Assembly: GCA_026168455.1 (NCBI GenBank)
Contig: CM047430.1
Span: forward strand, 1,441,473-1,505,472
DNA: 64,000 nucleotides
Source: Theocolax elegans
Lineage: Eukaryota; Arthropoda; Insecta; Hymenoptera; Cerocephalidae
Direction of reading: 5' to 3'
In this document: positions 9,753 to 20,208 of the stretch, one piece after another
Position numbering within the stretch: the stretch's first letter is position 1
Layout of the letters: every line of letters begins with the position of its first letter
Program-made: the position numbers and the translations under genes
The notes under the pieces: model-generated
Seen by the model: only the letters and a program-made list of their open reading frames with translations
Databases searched by the model: none
What the model was told of the DNA's origin: nothing

Positions 9753-10599
9753 GTAAAAGAACCAAAAAAGTATAGTAATGATGATGATGATAAAGAGGGT
9801 GAGAAAAAGCCAGTAGACAAACTCGAATTTGCGCAGTTCATCGCATACTCAGATACACCTGTAATGTCGGACAAGTTTTATACATTTTTATACTTATTAT
9901 AAACACCACGATTCGTCCAAATATCAATAAAACAATACATAATCTTAGAAGCTAATAACTATCGTATTTAAACATAAAACAATATATAATCTTAGCACTT
10001 AGTAATCAATTTATTCACATATAATATTCATATATTACGTAATAAATGTATTCAAATATAATATACATATGTTACGTATGCGTATATATTGGACACGCAC
10101 GAATACACGTAGCGCCACTGTCGCTCGAATCACATATACCTTTCTCTCTCATACAAAGTCGAATCCTTAGTTCCTTTCCCCGCCACCAGACAGCGCCACT
10201 TTCGTTTTTTCGCGCAACCTATGCCACCTACTCATATGTCATGTTCACTTGATCCCTTTCAACAGATTCGCGCGTTTTCTCGCTTCAATCTTAATTTAAT
10301 ATTAATCGTATGCATTATGAATTATATAATGCCACTAATATTCGCTGTTATAACATGAATTTAATATTAAACTACGAATAGTAAGTTAATATATTTTTGA
10401 CGAATAGTATGACTACGAAGAAATTTGACACAAACAATTTACGAATTATCAAATATATATACACAAAATAATCCAAATATGTACGTCATCAAAACAACAC
10501 AGGAAGCCACAATCTTCTCCTGGTGACAGCTGCTGCCCTGGGACACAACACACCAATGCACCTCATTGAAAATTCAACAAATTTAATAATGTAAGTGTA
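9753..10599. other. AT-rich intergenic stretch
   Basis: No gene or recognisable element. It contains a short ATG/GAT microsatellite near 9778 and a somewhat GC-richer patch at 10100-10270. Short ORFs here have no recognisable domains. Confidence 0.4.
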
Positions 10600-10816
10600 T
10601 ATAATATCGGTCTCTTGGAACTAAATACTTTACTTGTAGAATAAAGTAGGCCTATTGTACTCTTTGTCCACTATGGTTGGAGGAATTTCCCAGAGTACGA
10701 CCTTTTTAAAACGATTAAAGGCGCTTCGTCCTCAATCTCCAGGTTGGACTCCTCAGTAAGGAACTGGAGATCTTACCTTCGATCTTAGTATTTAGTTCAA
10801 AGAGACCGATATTATC
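10600..10816. mobile_element. Foldback MITE, copy 1
   Basis: Ends ATAATATCGGTCTC and GAGACCGATATTAT are inverted copies. The interior shares long blocks with the elements at 27079-27590 and 29571-29799, such as CTCTTTGTCCACTATGGTTGG. It is non-coding. The right arm differs internally from the left here, so the palindrome is less complete than in the 29.6-kb copy. Confidence 0.75.
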
Positions 10817-11243
10817 TACACATATACATATCAACGAACGATAGATTCATTTTGTTTCAAGTTTAATAATAGTTAAAAGGTTGACTGAACCTATTAATAC
10901 AGCCAAACGACGTATAGAATGTCCAGTATTTACACCATTCCAGAGATGGTATACAGCTAAAACATGGTGGATAAAATTTAACATGGCTTGAATTAAAGAC
11001 AGAGACAAAGACAAAAAGTTTTTGCCTGAAGAAGTCGCAGTGCTTAGCCATCAAGAATACTCCATGGCTCATTGGATAATAATGCCCCGCACCATTTGAA
11101 AGAATCACCGTGTACTGTGAGACTGGCAAACGATTTCATCACGATGCGTGTTCATGGAATACCTTGGTTTGGTAGAAATATTACAATGAATCAATTACGT
11201 CGTCATTTATATATAATTGCACGAAGGGGCTGTATAATGTACG
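10817..11243. other. Unassigned sequence
   Basis: No gene or element that I can name. The interval 10863-11129 is open on the minus strand but has no recognisable domain and a composition like its flanks. Confidence 0.3.
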
Positions 11244-11835
11244 TGTAAGGTGGTGAAAAGTTCGCATATCTCGAAAGTTAATATCTCGTGGCTACACGGG
11301 CGAGATCGACTTCACGCGCGAAAGATTCGCGCACGCACCTGATTAGAGAGGTGAGCGGGAGATTCGCGCGCGCTGCAGGGAAGAAATATAGCCGCCTTGA
11401 CACGCGACAGTGATCCCACTTCACGCAATCGTGTCTTTTTTTATTCGCAATTAATAAATAATCTTATTGCGTTATACCAGTCCCGTTGACTGGGTATATT
11501 ATTTTAGTTCGCGATATTTTTCCCCCCTCTTTCTACAAGTCGGCCATTTACCGACTTGTAATAAAAGCGTAGACCTCGGCGATGATTAGAGATTTTGATT
11601 GTTATTTATTCTTTATATTTATTTCAATAAATTCAATTTATTATTACATTTCAATCCGGTATTCGAGTAATTGAAGTTTAACCCACGAACGATTCCTTCC
11701 GTAATCCTAAGAGCTCGTATATTTCTGGTTGACAAGTGCTCGACGCGATATCCCTGTTTCGCGGTCAATTTCAGATTTGATTTTTACCTGGTTGTTATCT
11801 GAAACAGTAACTCGGTTTCAGACTAACACTTAACA
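11244..11835 (+). mobile_element. Possible solo LTR or LTR-plus-leader fragment
   Basis: A GC-richer block beginning TGTAAGG and ending CTTAACA, with AATAAA-type signals near 11454 and 11590. It is followed by GATTTGGTAGAGCGGAC, which could be a primer-binding site and leader. No second copy or coding region is in the window, so both borders are inferred from end structure alone. Confidence 0.3.
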
Positions 11836-11957
11836 GATTTGGTAGAGCGGACAGGTAACCGCCGCCGCAACGCGGAACAAATACGTTTATTTAAATACGG
11901 TAAGTTTAACCGTACCGCTGAGCAGCCGCGATATTAAAATAAACATCCGTGTGGCAA

Positions 11958-13041
11958 CCAACTGTTACAAATGAAAAAAAGTTGTATGTTGGTTTTGTTT
12001 TAATTTATATAAAAAATCAATGTTTGACTAATGATGTTCACAATACTAAAATAACGGATTTTCCGAACGATTTGCTAAGAAATTCGCGTGCACGCTTAAG
12101 GCGATTTGAGATATATTTATTAGTTATAACATCTAAAAAACGCACAAACATAATTTTTAATGTACTATAATCAATATTAAACAATATATTTTTGCTGCTT
12201 TATACTTTTTTATTAAAAATATAGTTTATATCGTTCGGTACGCTCTAACGATGTTTGTCCTAGTAACTGATCAGTGTAATAATTTCTCACGATCTCGACT
12301 TTTGTTCTAAATTATTATTTATTCATTAAAGAATTGAGTAAGTATTAACTATTTTACAGTTATATTTATTTATACTATACTGTATTTAAATGTTTTTCAT
12401 AGTAATTTAATATATTGTACGTAAGAAAAATTAGTTAATTTAGAATAAGACAAAGTTAACCTACAAATTTTATATATAAATACTGCACATTAAAATAACT
12501 GTTTCAGTTTAATTATTTAATATTAATATAAGTATGTAAATATTAATTAGAAACTTTCATATATTGTTAAATTCGTTAAAATTGTGTAATAAACGTATTT
12601 AATATAAGTTTCTTATTTAACCCTTACTTTACTTTGTATACTTTCCTTCTTAAAACACTTTATACATTAATTAATAAATAATTATATTCTCTGCACAGAT
12701 TTTACGTATTTATTAATTATTTATTATGGTGCAATTGCTTTTTAAATTATCAATTTACAGCATGGTAAAGTTACGTATAGTTATTGGGACGTATGCATTC
12801 GGACAGAGGCTTCATCACGTTTTGTTAATCCAGATATTGGTTCAATGTCATCAATTGTATTTTCATTTACATTATGTAAATTAAACATGGAGATTAGTGC
12901 GTTTGCAATGCAATACACGCTGTAAAGCAAATTCTTTTTAATATAACTAATAGTTTTTCATTTTCTGTATATTTTTCAACAAACTATACATTAAACATAA
13001 TGTCTATACTTAGGTGTCCAGTCATTGGTACTTTTACCTTA
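11958..13041. mobile_element. Non-autonomous DNA element, copy 1 (5' truncated)
   Basis: The reverse complement of this stretch recurs at 51940-53080, with long matching blocks such as GCATTGCAAACGCACTAAT and GATGACATTGAACC. Its right end (CAGTCATTGGTACTTTTACCTTA) matches a terminal inverted repeat seen at both ends of the other copy. The left terminal repeat is missing here, so this copy begins inside the element. The short ORF at 11949-12170 is not conserved as coding sequence. Confidence 0.75.
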
Positions 13042-13069
13042 ATATGTCTATATAATTACTTATTGTTTA

Positions 13070-13276
13070 TAACGGGTACGGATTTCGAGTGTCGCCGCAG
13101 GTAAGTCCCTGGATAATCGGCGTCGATCGTCGATAGGACCAAGTCGACTAGCCGGGATAATTGCAAATGGTAGCGCAGTGGTGAGGCTTCTGCCTCGCGC
13201 TCCCGAGATCGTGGGTTCGCGCCCCGATACCTTCGTTGATTTTTTATTCCTCATATTCAATCCGTACCCCGTTACA
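13070..13276 (+). mobile_element. Small MITE carrying a tRNA-like promoter
   Basis: Ends AACGGGTACGGATT and AATCCGTACCCCGTT form a 14-15 bp terminal inverted repeat with one indel. The roughly 207-bp interior is GC-richer than its flanks and contains Pol III A- and B-box-like motifs. It is neither a plain SINE (it has terminal inverted repeats and no poly-A tail) nor a plain tRNA. Confidence 0.55.
13165..13229 (+). ncRNA. tRNA-like sequence inside the MITE
   Basis: TGGTAGCGCAGTGGTGAGG resembles a tRNA D-arm and A box. About 30 bases on, GGGTTCGCGCCCC resembles a T-arm and B box. I could not build a full cloverleaf: the T stem has mismatches and no clear acceptor stem encloses it. It is a tRNA-derived relic rather than a working tRNA. 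Confidence 0.5.
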
Positions 13277-13277
13277 T

Positions 13278-13790
13278 GTTATATTCATTAAAAATTTATG
13301 TCACGGAGTATTAAAGTTATGCCAACAAATATTAATTTAATTTTCCAAATTAGTATTTTTTTTCTTTAAACAAATCTACCTTGCTTATAAAATAATCTAT
13401 TTGTAGTAAAAATTTGTTTCTACTGTTGTTATAAAATGTTTTCATATGTTTGACGCCAATTATATTTTATATAGCACAGAATAATTGATGAAAATACAAT
13501 AAATCTGCTTAATTTATTAATTAATCTAATGAAAAAAATCAGTAAAATCATTAATAACTAGATTTATTTTAATTTTATCTATTAAATAATGCTGCATGTG
13601 TAACTAACAATTAACTTATTGCTTGTAAATGTCATGCGCGTGTTCGTCGATTTAGGGGTAGCAATTACAATAAGCTTTAAAATATGTTTATTAATTGTAT
13701 ATTATTTTTATTATAAAATTTTACAGGTTTTTATTATTTATTTACTTTGTACTATTATATTGCAATATTTTTTAGTTGTTGTTTATAAAT
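13278..13790. other. AT-rich intergenic stretch
   Basis: Very AT-rich with no recognisable gene, element end or structured RNA. The reading frame at 13619-13825 is a low-complexity hydrophobic artefact. Confidence 0.4.
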
Positions 13791-14006
13791 TAATTAATAT
13801 TTTCTATCGGTCTTACAGTCAATAATAAATTAAATATATGGGCAGTCAGATTGCCCCTACTTATAATCACCCCCGAAGAATCTATAAAAATAAAAATAAA
13901 AATAAAAAATTAAAAATTAAAAACTCTAACTGAAAATAAAACAAATTATTAATAAAGCAATCTGACTACCCCCCTGCACCAAAAATCTACTCACCCCAAA
14001 TATGTT

Positions 14007-14046
14007 GTCCGACGTTTCGAGCTCGCTGCTGCTCCTCATCAGGGAC
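14007..14046 (-). ncRNA. Hammerhead ribozyme motif, core and stems I/II intact
   Basis: Read on the minus strand: GTCC (stem I), CTGATGA core, G, GAGC (stem II), an 8-base loop, GCTC (stem II), GAAA core, then ACGTC and GGAC (stem I). Every invariant core base is present, and both stems pair perfectly over four bases. Stem III is only the self-complementary ACGT, as in Penelope-like element ribozymes, which are thought to act as dimers. Cleavage would be after the C of CGTC. Confidence 0.75.
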
Positions 14047-14243
14047 TGAAATGAAAAACTATTCCACACCGATATTTATACCCTCAAAAAAGACCTCCCC
14101 ACTCTAAGGACCCACACCCAAACAATTTCACACCAATAAACTAAGTTAAGTTAAGATAGGATGATAAATCTTATTTAATTTACTTTACTCTAACATTAAA
14201 TTAACATTCTTATCATTCCTAAATATATGAATATTCTCAATCT

Positions 14244-14279
14244 CTGATGAGGAGCAGCATCGAGCTCGAAACGTCGGAC
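14244..14279 (+). ncRNA. Hammerhead ribozyme motif in the opposite arm
   Basis: CTGATGA at 14244-14250, stem II GAGC/GCTC, GAAA at 14268-14271 and CGTC at 14272-14275. The core is intact, but the bases before CTGATGA (ATCT) no longer pair with GGAC, so stem I is damaged. It is the mirror copy of the motif at 14007-14046. Confidence 0.65.
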
Positions 14280-14601
14280 AACATATTTGGGGTGAGTAGA
14301 TTTTTGGTGCAGGGGGGCAGTCAGATTGCTTTATTAATAATTTGTTTTATTTTTAGTTAGAGTTTATAATTTTTTATTTTTTATTTTTATTTTTAGTTTT
14401 AGTTTTATAGATTCTTCGGGGGTGATTAAAAGTAGGGGCAATCTGACTGTCCATATATTTAATTTGTTATTGACTGCAAGACCGATAAAAATATTAATTA
14501 CTTTAGTTATACTACAGTTGACATAAGTAATATTTTATTAATTTTTATTAATTTAAGAATTGTTGTTTATATTTAATAATAATTGTTTTTATTATTTCAG
14601 A

Positions 14602-15240
14602 ATGCCACCAGCTTTATCTTTTGATTTAATTAAATTTTTGAATGATACTATTGTCACCAGAGTATATTGTAATAAGTAAGTTAAAAGTTGTAAGTTGGTG
14701 TTAAAAGTAAGTCTCAGTGTATAAATCCTAAGCGTTCTCACACCTAGTAAAGAGGACAGGAAGCCCTTAGTGGATCAGAAAACTGCTCTCAACAATGAGC
14801 CCTGGGAAGAGAAGGTAGTTGTCAAGTACAGTTAAAAGGACATACTGTTCAATTCAGGTGTGGAGAGTGCACGTGTCGTACTTAATACATCCAATATGAC
14901 ATACGCGCCAACTACTCTTAACAACGATGGTCAAACCTATAAGATGTTTGCTTGCATCCAATCGGATAACTGGCTATTATTTTTGGTACGACTCGGTGGT
15001 AAAGACTTCAAACAGTTTTTGATCCTGGCGACATGGTCTCTCTTCTACGATCAGAAACCTGTCAAAGTAATCGTGAAAGGTGCGGCTAGCCCAGCATTCA
15101 AAGTCCTTGCTCTTACCGACATCCTATTATGTATAGATGGGCTTGATGGTAATATCCAACTGAGAATTAAAGAGAGTATTGAGCATTGTATCATTCTCGG
15201 TATGGTATTCTACAACACTAGAATATGGTACTCAAACTAG
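14602..15240 (+). pseudogene. Decaying ORF of unknown origin
   Basis: One frame of 213 codons from the ATG at 14602 to the stop at 15238-15240, broken by TAA at 14677, 14722 and 14833. The first two stops would be removed by a 73-bp intron with a GTAAGT donor at 14675 and a CACACCTAG acceptor ending at 14747, which keeps the frame. So it is either a spliced gene with one stop or a decayed intronless ORF. The predicted protein is soluble with no motif I can name; the last 126 codons are clean. Just before the ATG is a TTATTTCAG acceptor-like site. A remnant of a viral gene captured in the genome is one possibility, but I cannot support it from the sequence. Confidence 0.4.
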
Positions 15241-16067
15241 GCGAACTATCTGATGTATTGACAAGAGTGATCGGAAACACTTCATCCGAGATTTAGATCA
15301 TGATATTCATTCGAAAATTTGCGGTGAATAGGCTATTTTTATATTGAGATGCGAGATAATAAGCGGAAGTAAGTTGAAGAGTTAGTTGGAAGTCTTCGTG
15401 AGACGCCCACGGCTTTTCGACGTTAACATTGCTCTATATAAAGTTTAAGTCTGGTGCAAGACGTGTCTTCCAGCTGTGACCAGGAGAAGATTGCCCGACG
15501 TCACCCCCCCCCCCCCCCACGATTAAGTCAGAAGTCGCTGGTGTGAAAGTCACCTGCGGCTTCATCACGAGAGCGGGCGCTGTAGCAATGTAAAAATCTG
15601 CTCTGGTTTTTTCTAAATTTTCCGTGATTGGCGGATATAATTGAGGAGGCTCATTATGCGAACGAGGTGGTATTTTAGGCTTACTGTCTTCATTTTCATT
15701 TCGAATTTCGACTAAGTTAGCTTCAACGTCGATTTTTGTTTCTTATTTCTTTTAGGTAGTAAACCTGAACTCATATGTATTAGTAAGTTTGCTAATGTGC
15801 TCCAAAACGCGGCTAAAAGTCTAACGCTGAATCCGTATATGTTATATATCGCGATACCATCGATTATAGTACTGGCTATGTATTTTAGAGAATCTAATAT
15901 AAACATTATTGACATCACGCCAGCGCTAAATGATACGAATAAAATAAATTTTTGCCATATCTTAGTTGATGTTGACTCAGTGAATATTTCTAGTACATTG
16001 ACATCTATTAAGGGGGTGCTATAGTGAAAAATCTATCGACGAAGCGTCGGTAATGTAGCAAGGCTGT
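15241..16067. other. Unassigned stretch with a C15 run
   Basis: No recognisable gene. A homopolymer of 15 C lies at 15504-15518. A short open frame at 15797-16024 (75 codons) shows no domain. The interval may be a decayed continuation of the ORF before it, since short runs of open frame alternate between frames. Confidence 0.35.
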
Positions 16068-16146
16068 AATGTACTAGTAGCGCCATCATCCGTTGAAAAT
16101 TTATATTAATCTATAACCTCACACTAGATGGCGCCAATAGTACATT
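16068..16146. mobile_element. 79-bp hairpin MITE
   Basis: AATGTACTAGTAGCGCCATC and GATGGCGCCAATAGTACATT are inverted copies matching at 18 of 20 positions around a 39-base AT-rich centre. It is a short terminal-inverted-repeat element or relic with no coding capacity. Confidence 0.5.
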
Positions 16147-16183
16147 CCAGATATCATATTCATTTGCAAATAACCATTGTAGA

Positions 16184-17045
16184 ATGCGTTATTTAACACA
16201 AAATATGCAGACGATGCAGGAATATTTTAATCAGAATTTTTACAATAATCTTTTTGACAACAATTGCTATACATTTTCCATGCAATCGTTTTGTGCATAT
16301 TTATCCGCAGACGATACAGGAATAATAAAAACAAAATTATTACAATACTCAATTTTAGCAACTATTGCTATACACAATTCTATGCGATCGTTTTCTCGAT
16401 TTTGTTAGTCAGACGATGCAAGAATTTTACAACTTAATTTTTCAAACATAATTTGACATTTATTACGACATTTTCCGTGAAATCGTTTTCTGCATTACGA
16501 TACGCAAACGATGCAGGAATATGGCAACCAAGATTATTACAATAATCAATTAAACAACTATTGCTATATATAATTCTATGCAAACATTTTCTGCATTACG
16601 ATACACAGACTATGCATGAATATTAAAAACAAAATTATTACAATACTCAACTTTACAACTATTGCTATAGACAATTTTACGCGATCGTTTACTGCATTTT
16701 GTTAGGCAGACGATGCAAGAATTTTACAACTTAATTTTTACAAACATAATATAACATTTATTACTACATTTTCCGTGCAATCGTCTTCTGCATTTTGAAA
16801 CACAGACGGTGCAGAAATATTGAAACCAAATTTATTACAATAATCAAGTTAACAAATATTGCTATACACTTTCCATGCAATCGTTTTCTGCATTTTTAAC
16901 CGCAGACGATGCAGTAATATTAAAACCAAAATTATTACAATAATCAATTAAACAACTATTGCTGTACATAATTCTATGCAATCGTTTTCTGCATTTTTAT
17001 CCGCAGTCGATGCAGGAATATCAAAACCAATATTATTACAATAAT
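16184..17045 (+). repeat. 100-bp tandem satellite, array 1 (about 8 units)
   Basis: The block ATGCAATCGTTTTCTGCA, with variants, recurs about every 96-104 bases (near 16283, 16386, 16482, 16580, 16684, 16780, 16879 and 16980). Each is followed by a GCAGACGATGCA-like block and an AT-rich half with ATTACAATAATCAA and AACTATTGCTATACA. Units of two flavours (TTTTCCATGC and AATTCTATGC) intermingle. The two conserved blocks form an interrupted dyad. Open frames here are by-products of the repeat. The array ends where the palindrome at 17055 begins. Confidence 0.85.
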
Positions 17046-17054
17046 CAACTAAAC

Positions 17055-18662
17055 AGAAATGAAAAAATAAATATTGCTATAACTGTGGGAATATGTTTTA
17101 GAGGTATCCAGTAGTTCTCCTAAATTTTTTCAGATTTTTTCTGGGCCATTATTTTAAGTTACAGAGAGTCAAAGTTGACATATTAGCACTTTTTTGCATT
17201 ATATGCCCATTTTCATGAATTTTTAGCTCCCAGGGGATGCATTTTTCACTAAAAACATAAGTATGACTTTTATTGTAAAATTTTCCGAACTTTTCATTAA
17301 AAATACTTTTAAAGACATAAATGTATGCTGTCACACTCTTGTAAGCCATTTAAACCTTAAATAGTGAAAATCAGAAATCTGCTCCGGACTCTGGTAACCT
17401 AATACTGTCTAAAAGATGTCTTTTTATAGTCAGAAACTGCCTAAAAATTTCCAGAGTGGGTCTAAATCATTAAGATCACTTATGGTCAAAATATCCGGGA
17501 AAAGTGCCCGAAATATTAATAGAAATGTATATTTGTTGCCTTATAACGATGAATCTAGTAGCATGATCATTGCAAAAAAATTTTTCACTTACCTAGGAAT
17601 GGTAGAAAAGTATCTCCACTTGTTTCAGTATCCATCTAATCCCCTGTAAGCTGCTAAAAATACAAATATTATTATAAAATTATAAAAAATTATTTTTTAA
17701 ACATTTATAATGCTGGATTTTTAGTTTTACATCCCTTACAAGAATTATAATACTAATCTGAAGGATTACTATAAAAGTATCAACATTATTATTATTATTA
17801 TTCAGCAATACATTGTGTAGATTTCACAAACTTGTCACTGGCACGTTATCATATTATTCATTATAATTATATATCCGATTAATTTATATATCTTATGTAT
17901 TAAATACGTATATTCAGTTATTGTAATAATGATGTTTATATATTTATAGTAATCCTTCAGATTAGTATTATAATTCTTGTAAGGGATGTAAAACTAAAAA
18001 TTCAGCATTATAAATGTTTAAAAATTAATTTTTTACATTTGTATAATAATATTTGTATTTTTAGCAGCTTACAGGGGATTAGATGGATACTGAAACAAGT
18101 GAAGATACTTTTCTACCACTCCAAGGTAAGTACACAAATTTTTTTGCAATGATCATGCTAATAGATTCATCGTTATAAGGCAACAAATATACATTTCTAT
18201 TAATATTTCGGGCACTTTTCCCGGATATTTTGACCATAAGTGATCGTAATGATTTAGACCCACTCTGGAACTTTTTAGGCAGTTTCTGACTATAAAAAGA
18301 CATCTTTTAGACAGTATTAGGTTACCAGAGTCCGGAGCAGAATTGCTGATTTTCACTATTTAAGGTTTAAATGGCTTACAAGAGTGTGACAGCATACATT
18401 TATGTCTTTAAAAGTATTTTTAATGAAAAGTTCGGAAAATTTTACAAAAAAAGTCATACTTATGTTTTTAGTGAAAAATGCATCCCCTGGGAGCTAAAAA
18501 TTCATGAAAATGGGCATATAATGCAAAAAAGTGCTAAAATGTCAACTTTGACTCTCTGTAACTTAAAATAATGGCCCAGAAAAAATCTGAAAAAATTCAG
18601 GAGAACTACTGGATACCTCTAAAACATATTCCCACAGTTACAGCAATATTTATTTTTTTCAT
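17055..18662. mobile_element. 1.6-kb palindromic foldback element
   Basis: Arms of about 720 bases (17055-17775 and 17945-18662) are reverse complements with very few differences, around a 170-base AT-rich spacer. The outer ends are ATGAAAAAATAAATATTGCT and its inverse. Each arm has a short open frame on each strand; the translations from the two arms are mirror copies, for example MAYKSVTAYIYVFKS on the minus strand at 17349 and the plus strand at 18371. Those frames are not separately supported as genes. The arms are too similar to be ancient. Confidence 0.85.
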
Positions 18663-18700
18663 CTTCGATGTCACAGAGAACCACCCATATATATATATAT

Positions 18701-20208
18701 TGTAACGCTGCACTGGGGATCAGGGTGCAGGTTAATGAGGGTCAGCAAGAACTTATTAATAAAATAGATATTTATTAAAACTAATATGAAATGACTAAGG
18801 GTGGACGCCAGCCGCGTTAACTCGCCACGAATCTCGATAACACGCGGGTTATCGGTAAATAGTTGGAGCCGTGCTCCACTGCTCTTATCCCGGTTCGCTG
18901 TAGGGAAGGGGAAGGGGAAGGATGGGACGGACGGGATGCTCGCACGCACCTTCTGCGGTACCCGGCGGTACCGTCAGCAGAGACAGGTAATGCTCACCAA
19001 CCTTTACGTAATATCCTGGACACTTGGATGTCGGGAGCGGCTAATCTCTATCTCTCTTTCTCTCTCTCTCTTATGCACTCAATCGCACGTTCGCACACGA
19101 AAAATGGCAGGTATCGGCTGCTGCGGGTTGGCACGAGAAGTCGTCGCATCGACCGACCGTAGAGCTCTGACTCTCGGCGTGCTTGAGAGCCTTGTGTTCG
19201 TACCGCGCGCCTGCGCAGTACGTACTCGTATGCGGCACCTCGATCTCGCGTCGTGCGAGCGTGTCGAGTGCCGCAGTGTTCAGGCTGTATCGGTACGAAT
19301 CGGCTGTATGGTGCTGTATGCCGTGATGACAACCTGGTGCTGCTGCCGTCTCGGAGACGAGGTACAACCTCTTCCCAGGTAACTAATAGTTCATTAGCTA
19401 TTTACTGCGTTCTTCAACGGGTACGGCATGAGTTTCAGGTACGAAGCTCACCCGCCGTCGCTTGCTGCTCGAGGCCGAGTCACCCCTCTCTCTCTTCGAC
19501 GACGTTGACCTCGCTGATGACTAGCCTCTTCGTCTACGGCTCTAGGTGGGTATTTGGTCGTGATGTTTACACACATGTGTGTGTTTGTATGCGTTATTGT
19601 CCGAGATATCGGCTGTACACGTTGTTTGTGTACATTAACCTAACCTCAATTTACCCTATTATGTTCCTTGTACAGCTGTAGTAATTATATACAGCTGTAC
19701 ATATCTTTCCTTATCTTGTGTCTTCTTGGCTATGGTTATTTATCCTCTTCCTTGCTCCTTACCCTATTGCTGTGTTTTTGTTCTTATTAACATCTCTCTT
19801 ACAGCTGTATCTTGCTTGGCGTTGGAGGTTCTTCGGCTTCCTGCCTGGGTACCACATCATCGCCTTGGCTGCTATGCTGTGATGCTTCGGAGGGTCCTGG
19901 AGGCTTCCTAGTGATCGCCTCCCTTGACTATCCTGTTGGTTGTGCCAGACTCGGAGGAGCCCACCTGATAATCTGAGCTCGCCCAAGATCCTCATCGTCA
20001 TGACCACTTCAGTGTTGTGTGCTGTGCTTGGGAAAGGGTTATTAGACTGTGAGGGTAGGCAGGACGTAGTTAATGTGCGGGTAGGTAGCTAGGGGATAGT
20101 ATATGGGTAGGTAGTGTAGCTAGGGACTCGTCTAGCTTATCCGGGTAGGTAGGTGTTTGTCAGGGGTTCTATCGCTCGCTCTTGACATATGCAAAGCACA
20201 TTGTCACA
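18701..20208 (-). mobile_element. Solo LTR of the Gypsy-1 family
   Basis: On the minus strand it starts TGTGACAATGTGC (20208) and ends GCAGCGTTACA (18701), matching the LTR at 5981-7459 along its length with scattered differences. It is flanked by ATAT on both sides (18697-18700 and 20209-20212), consistent with a 4-bp target duplication, though the site is an AT microsatellite. No internal region is present, so it arose by LTR-LTR recombination. The open frames in it are not genes. Confidence 0.88.

Larger units (their letters stand above)
13791..14506. mobile_element. Penelope-type inverted terminal repeat pair, no ORF
   Basis: Two arms (about 13791-14046 and 14240-14506) are reverse complements around a spacer of about 190 bases. 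Each arm contains GGGCAGTCAGATTGC, ACATATTTGGGGTGAGTAG and CGAAACGTCGGAC. That last phrase and the adjacent CTGATGA form a hammerhead ribozyme core of the kind known from Penelope-like element terminal repeats. There is no coding sequence. It appears to be a pair of inverted pLTRs left after internal deletion, or a non-autonomous derivative. Confidence 0.65.

Noticed and set aside
11949..12170. 73-codon ORF as a gene
   Set aside because: It overlaps the border of a DNA element, and the reading frame is not kept in the element's other copy.
14007..14279. A single large hairpin regulatory RNA as the main explanation
   Set aside because: The hammerhead core and Penelope-type phrase in each arm explain the structure better as inverted terminal repeats.
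16184..17045. CRISPR-like regularly spaced repeat
   Set aside because: The whole 100-bp unit is repeated with variants. There are no unique spacers or cas genes, and the context is eukaryotic.
17149..18571. Mirror-image short ORFs as a conserved small gene pair
   Set aside because: They are exact consequences of the palindrome. Protein similarity is no greater than the DNA similarity requires.
18671..20007. Several overlapping ORFs of 80-190 codons
   Set aside because: They lie in the solo LTR, and different frames and strands overlap without any recognisable domain.
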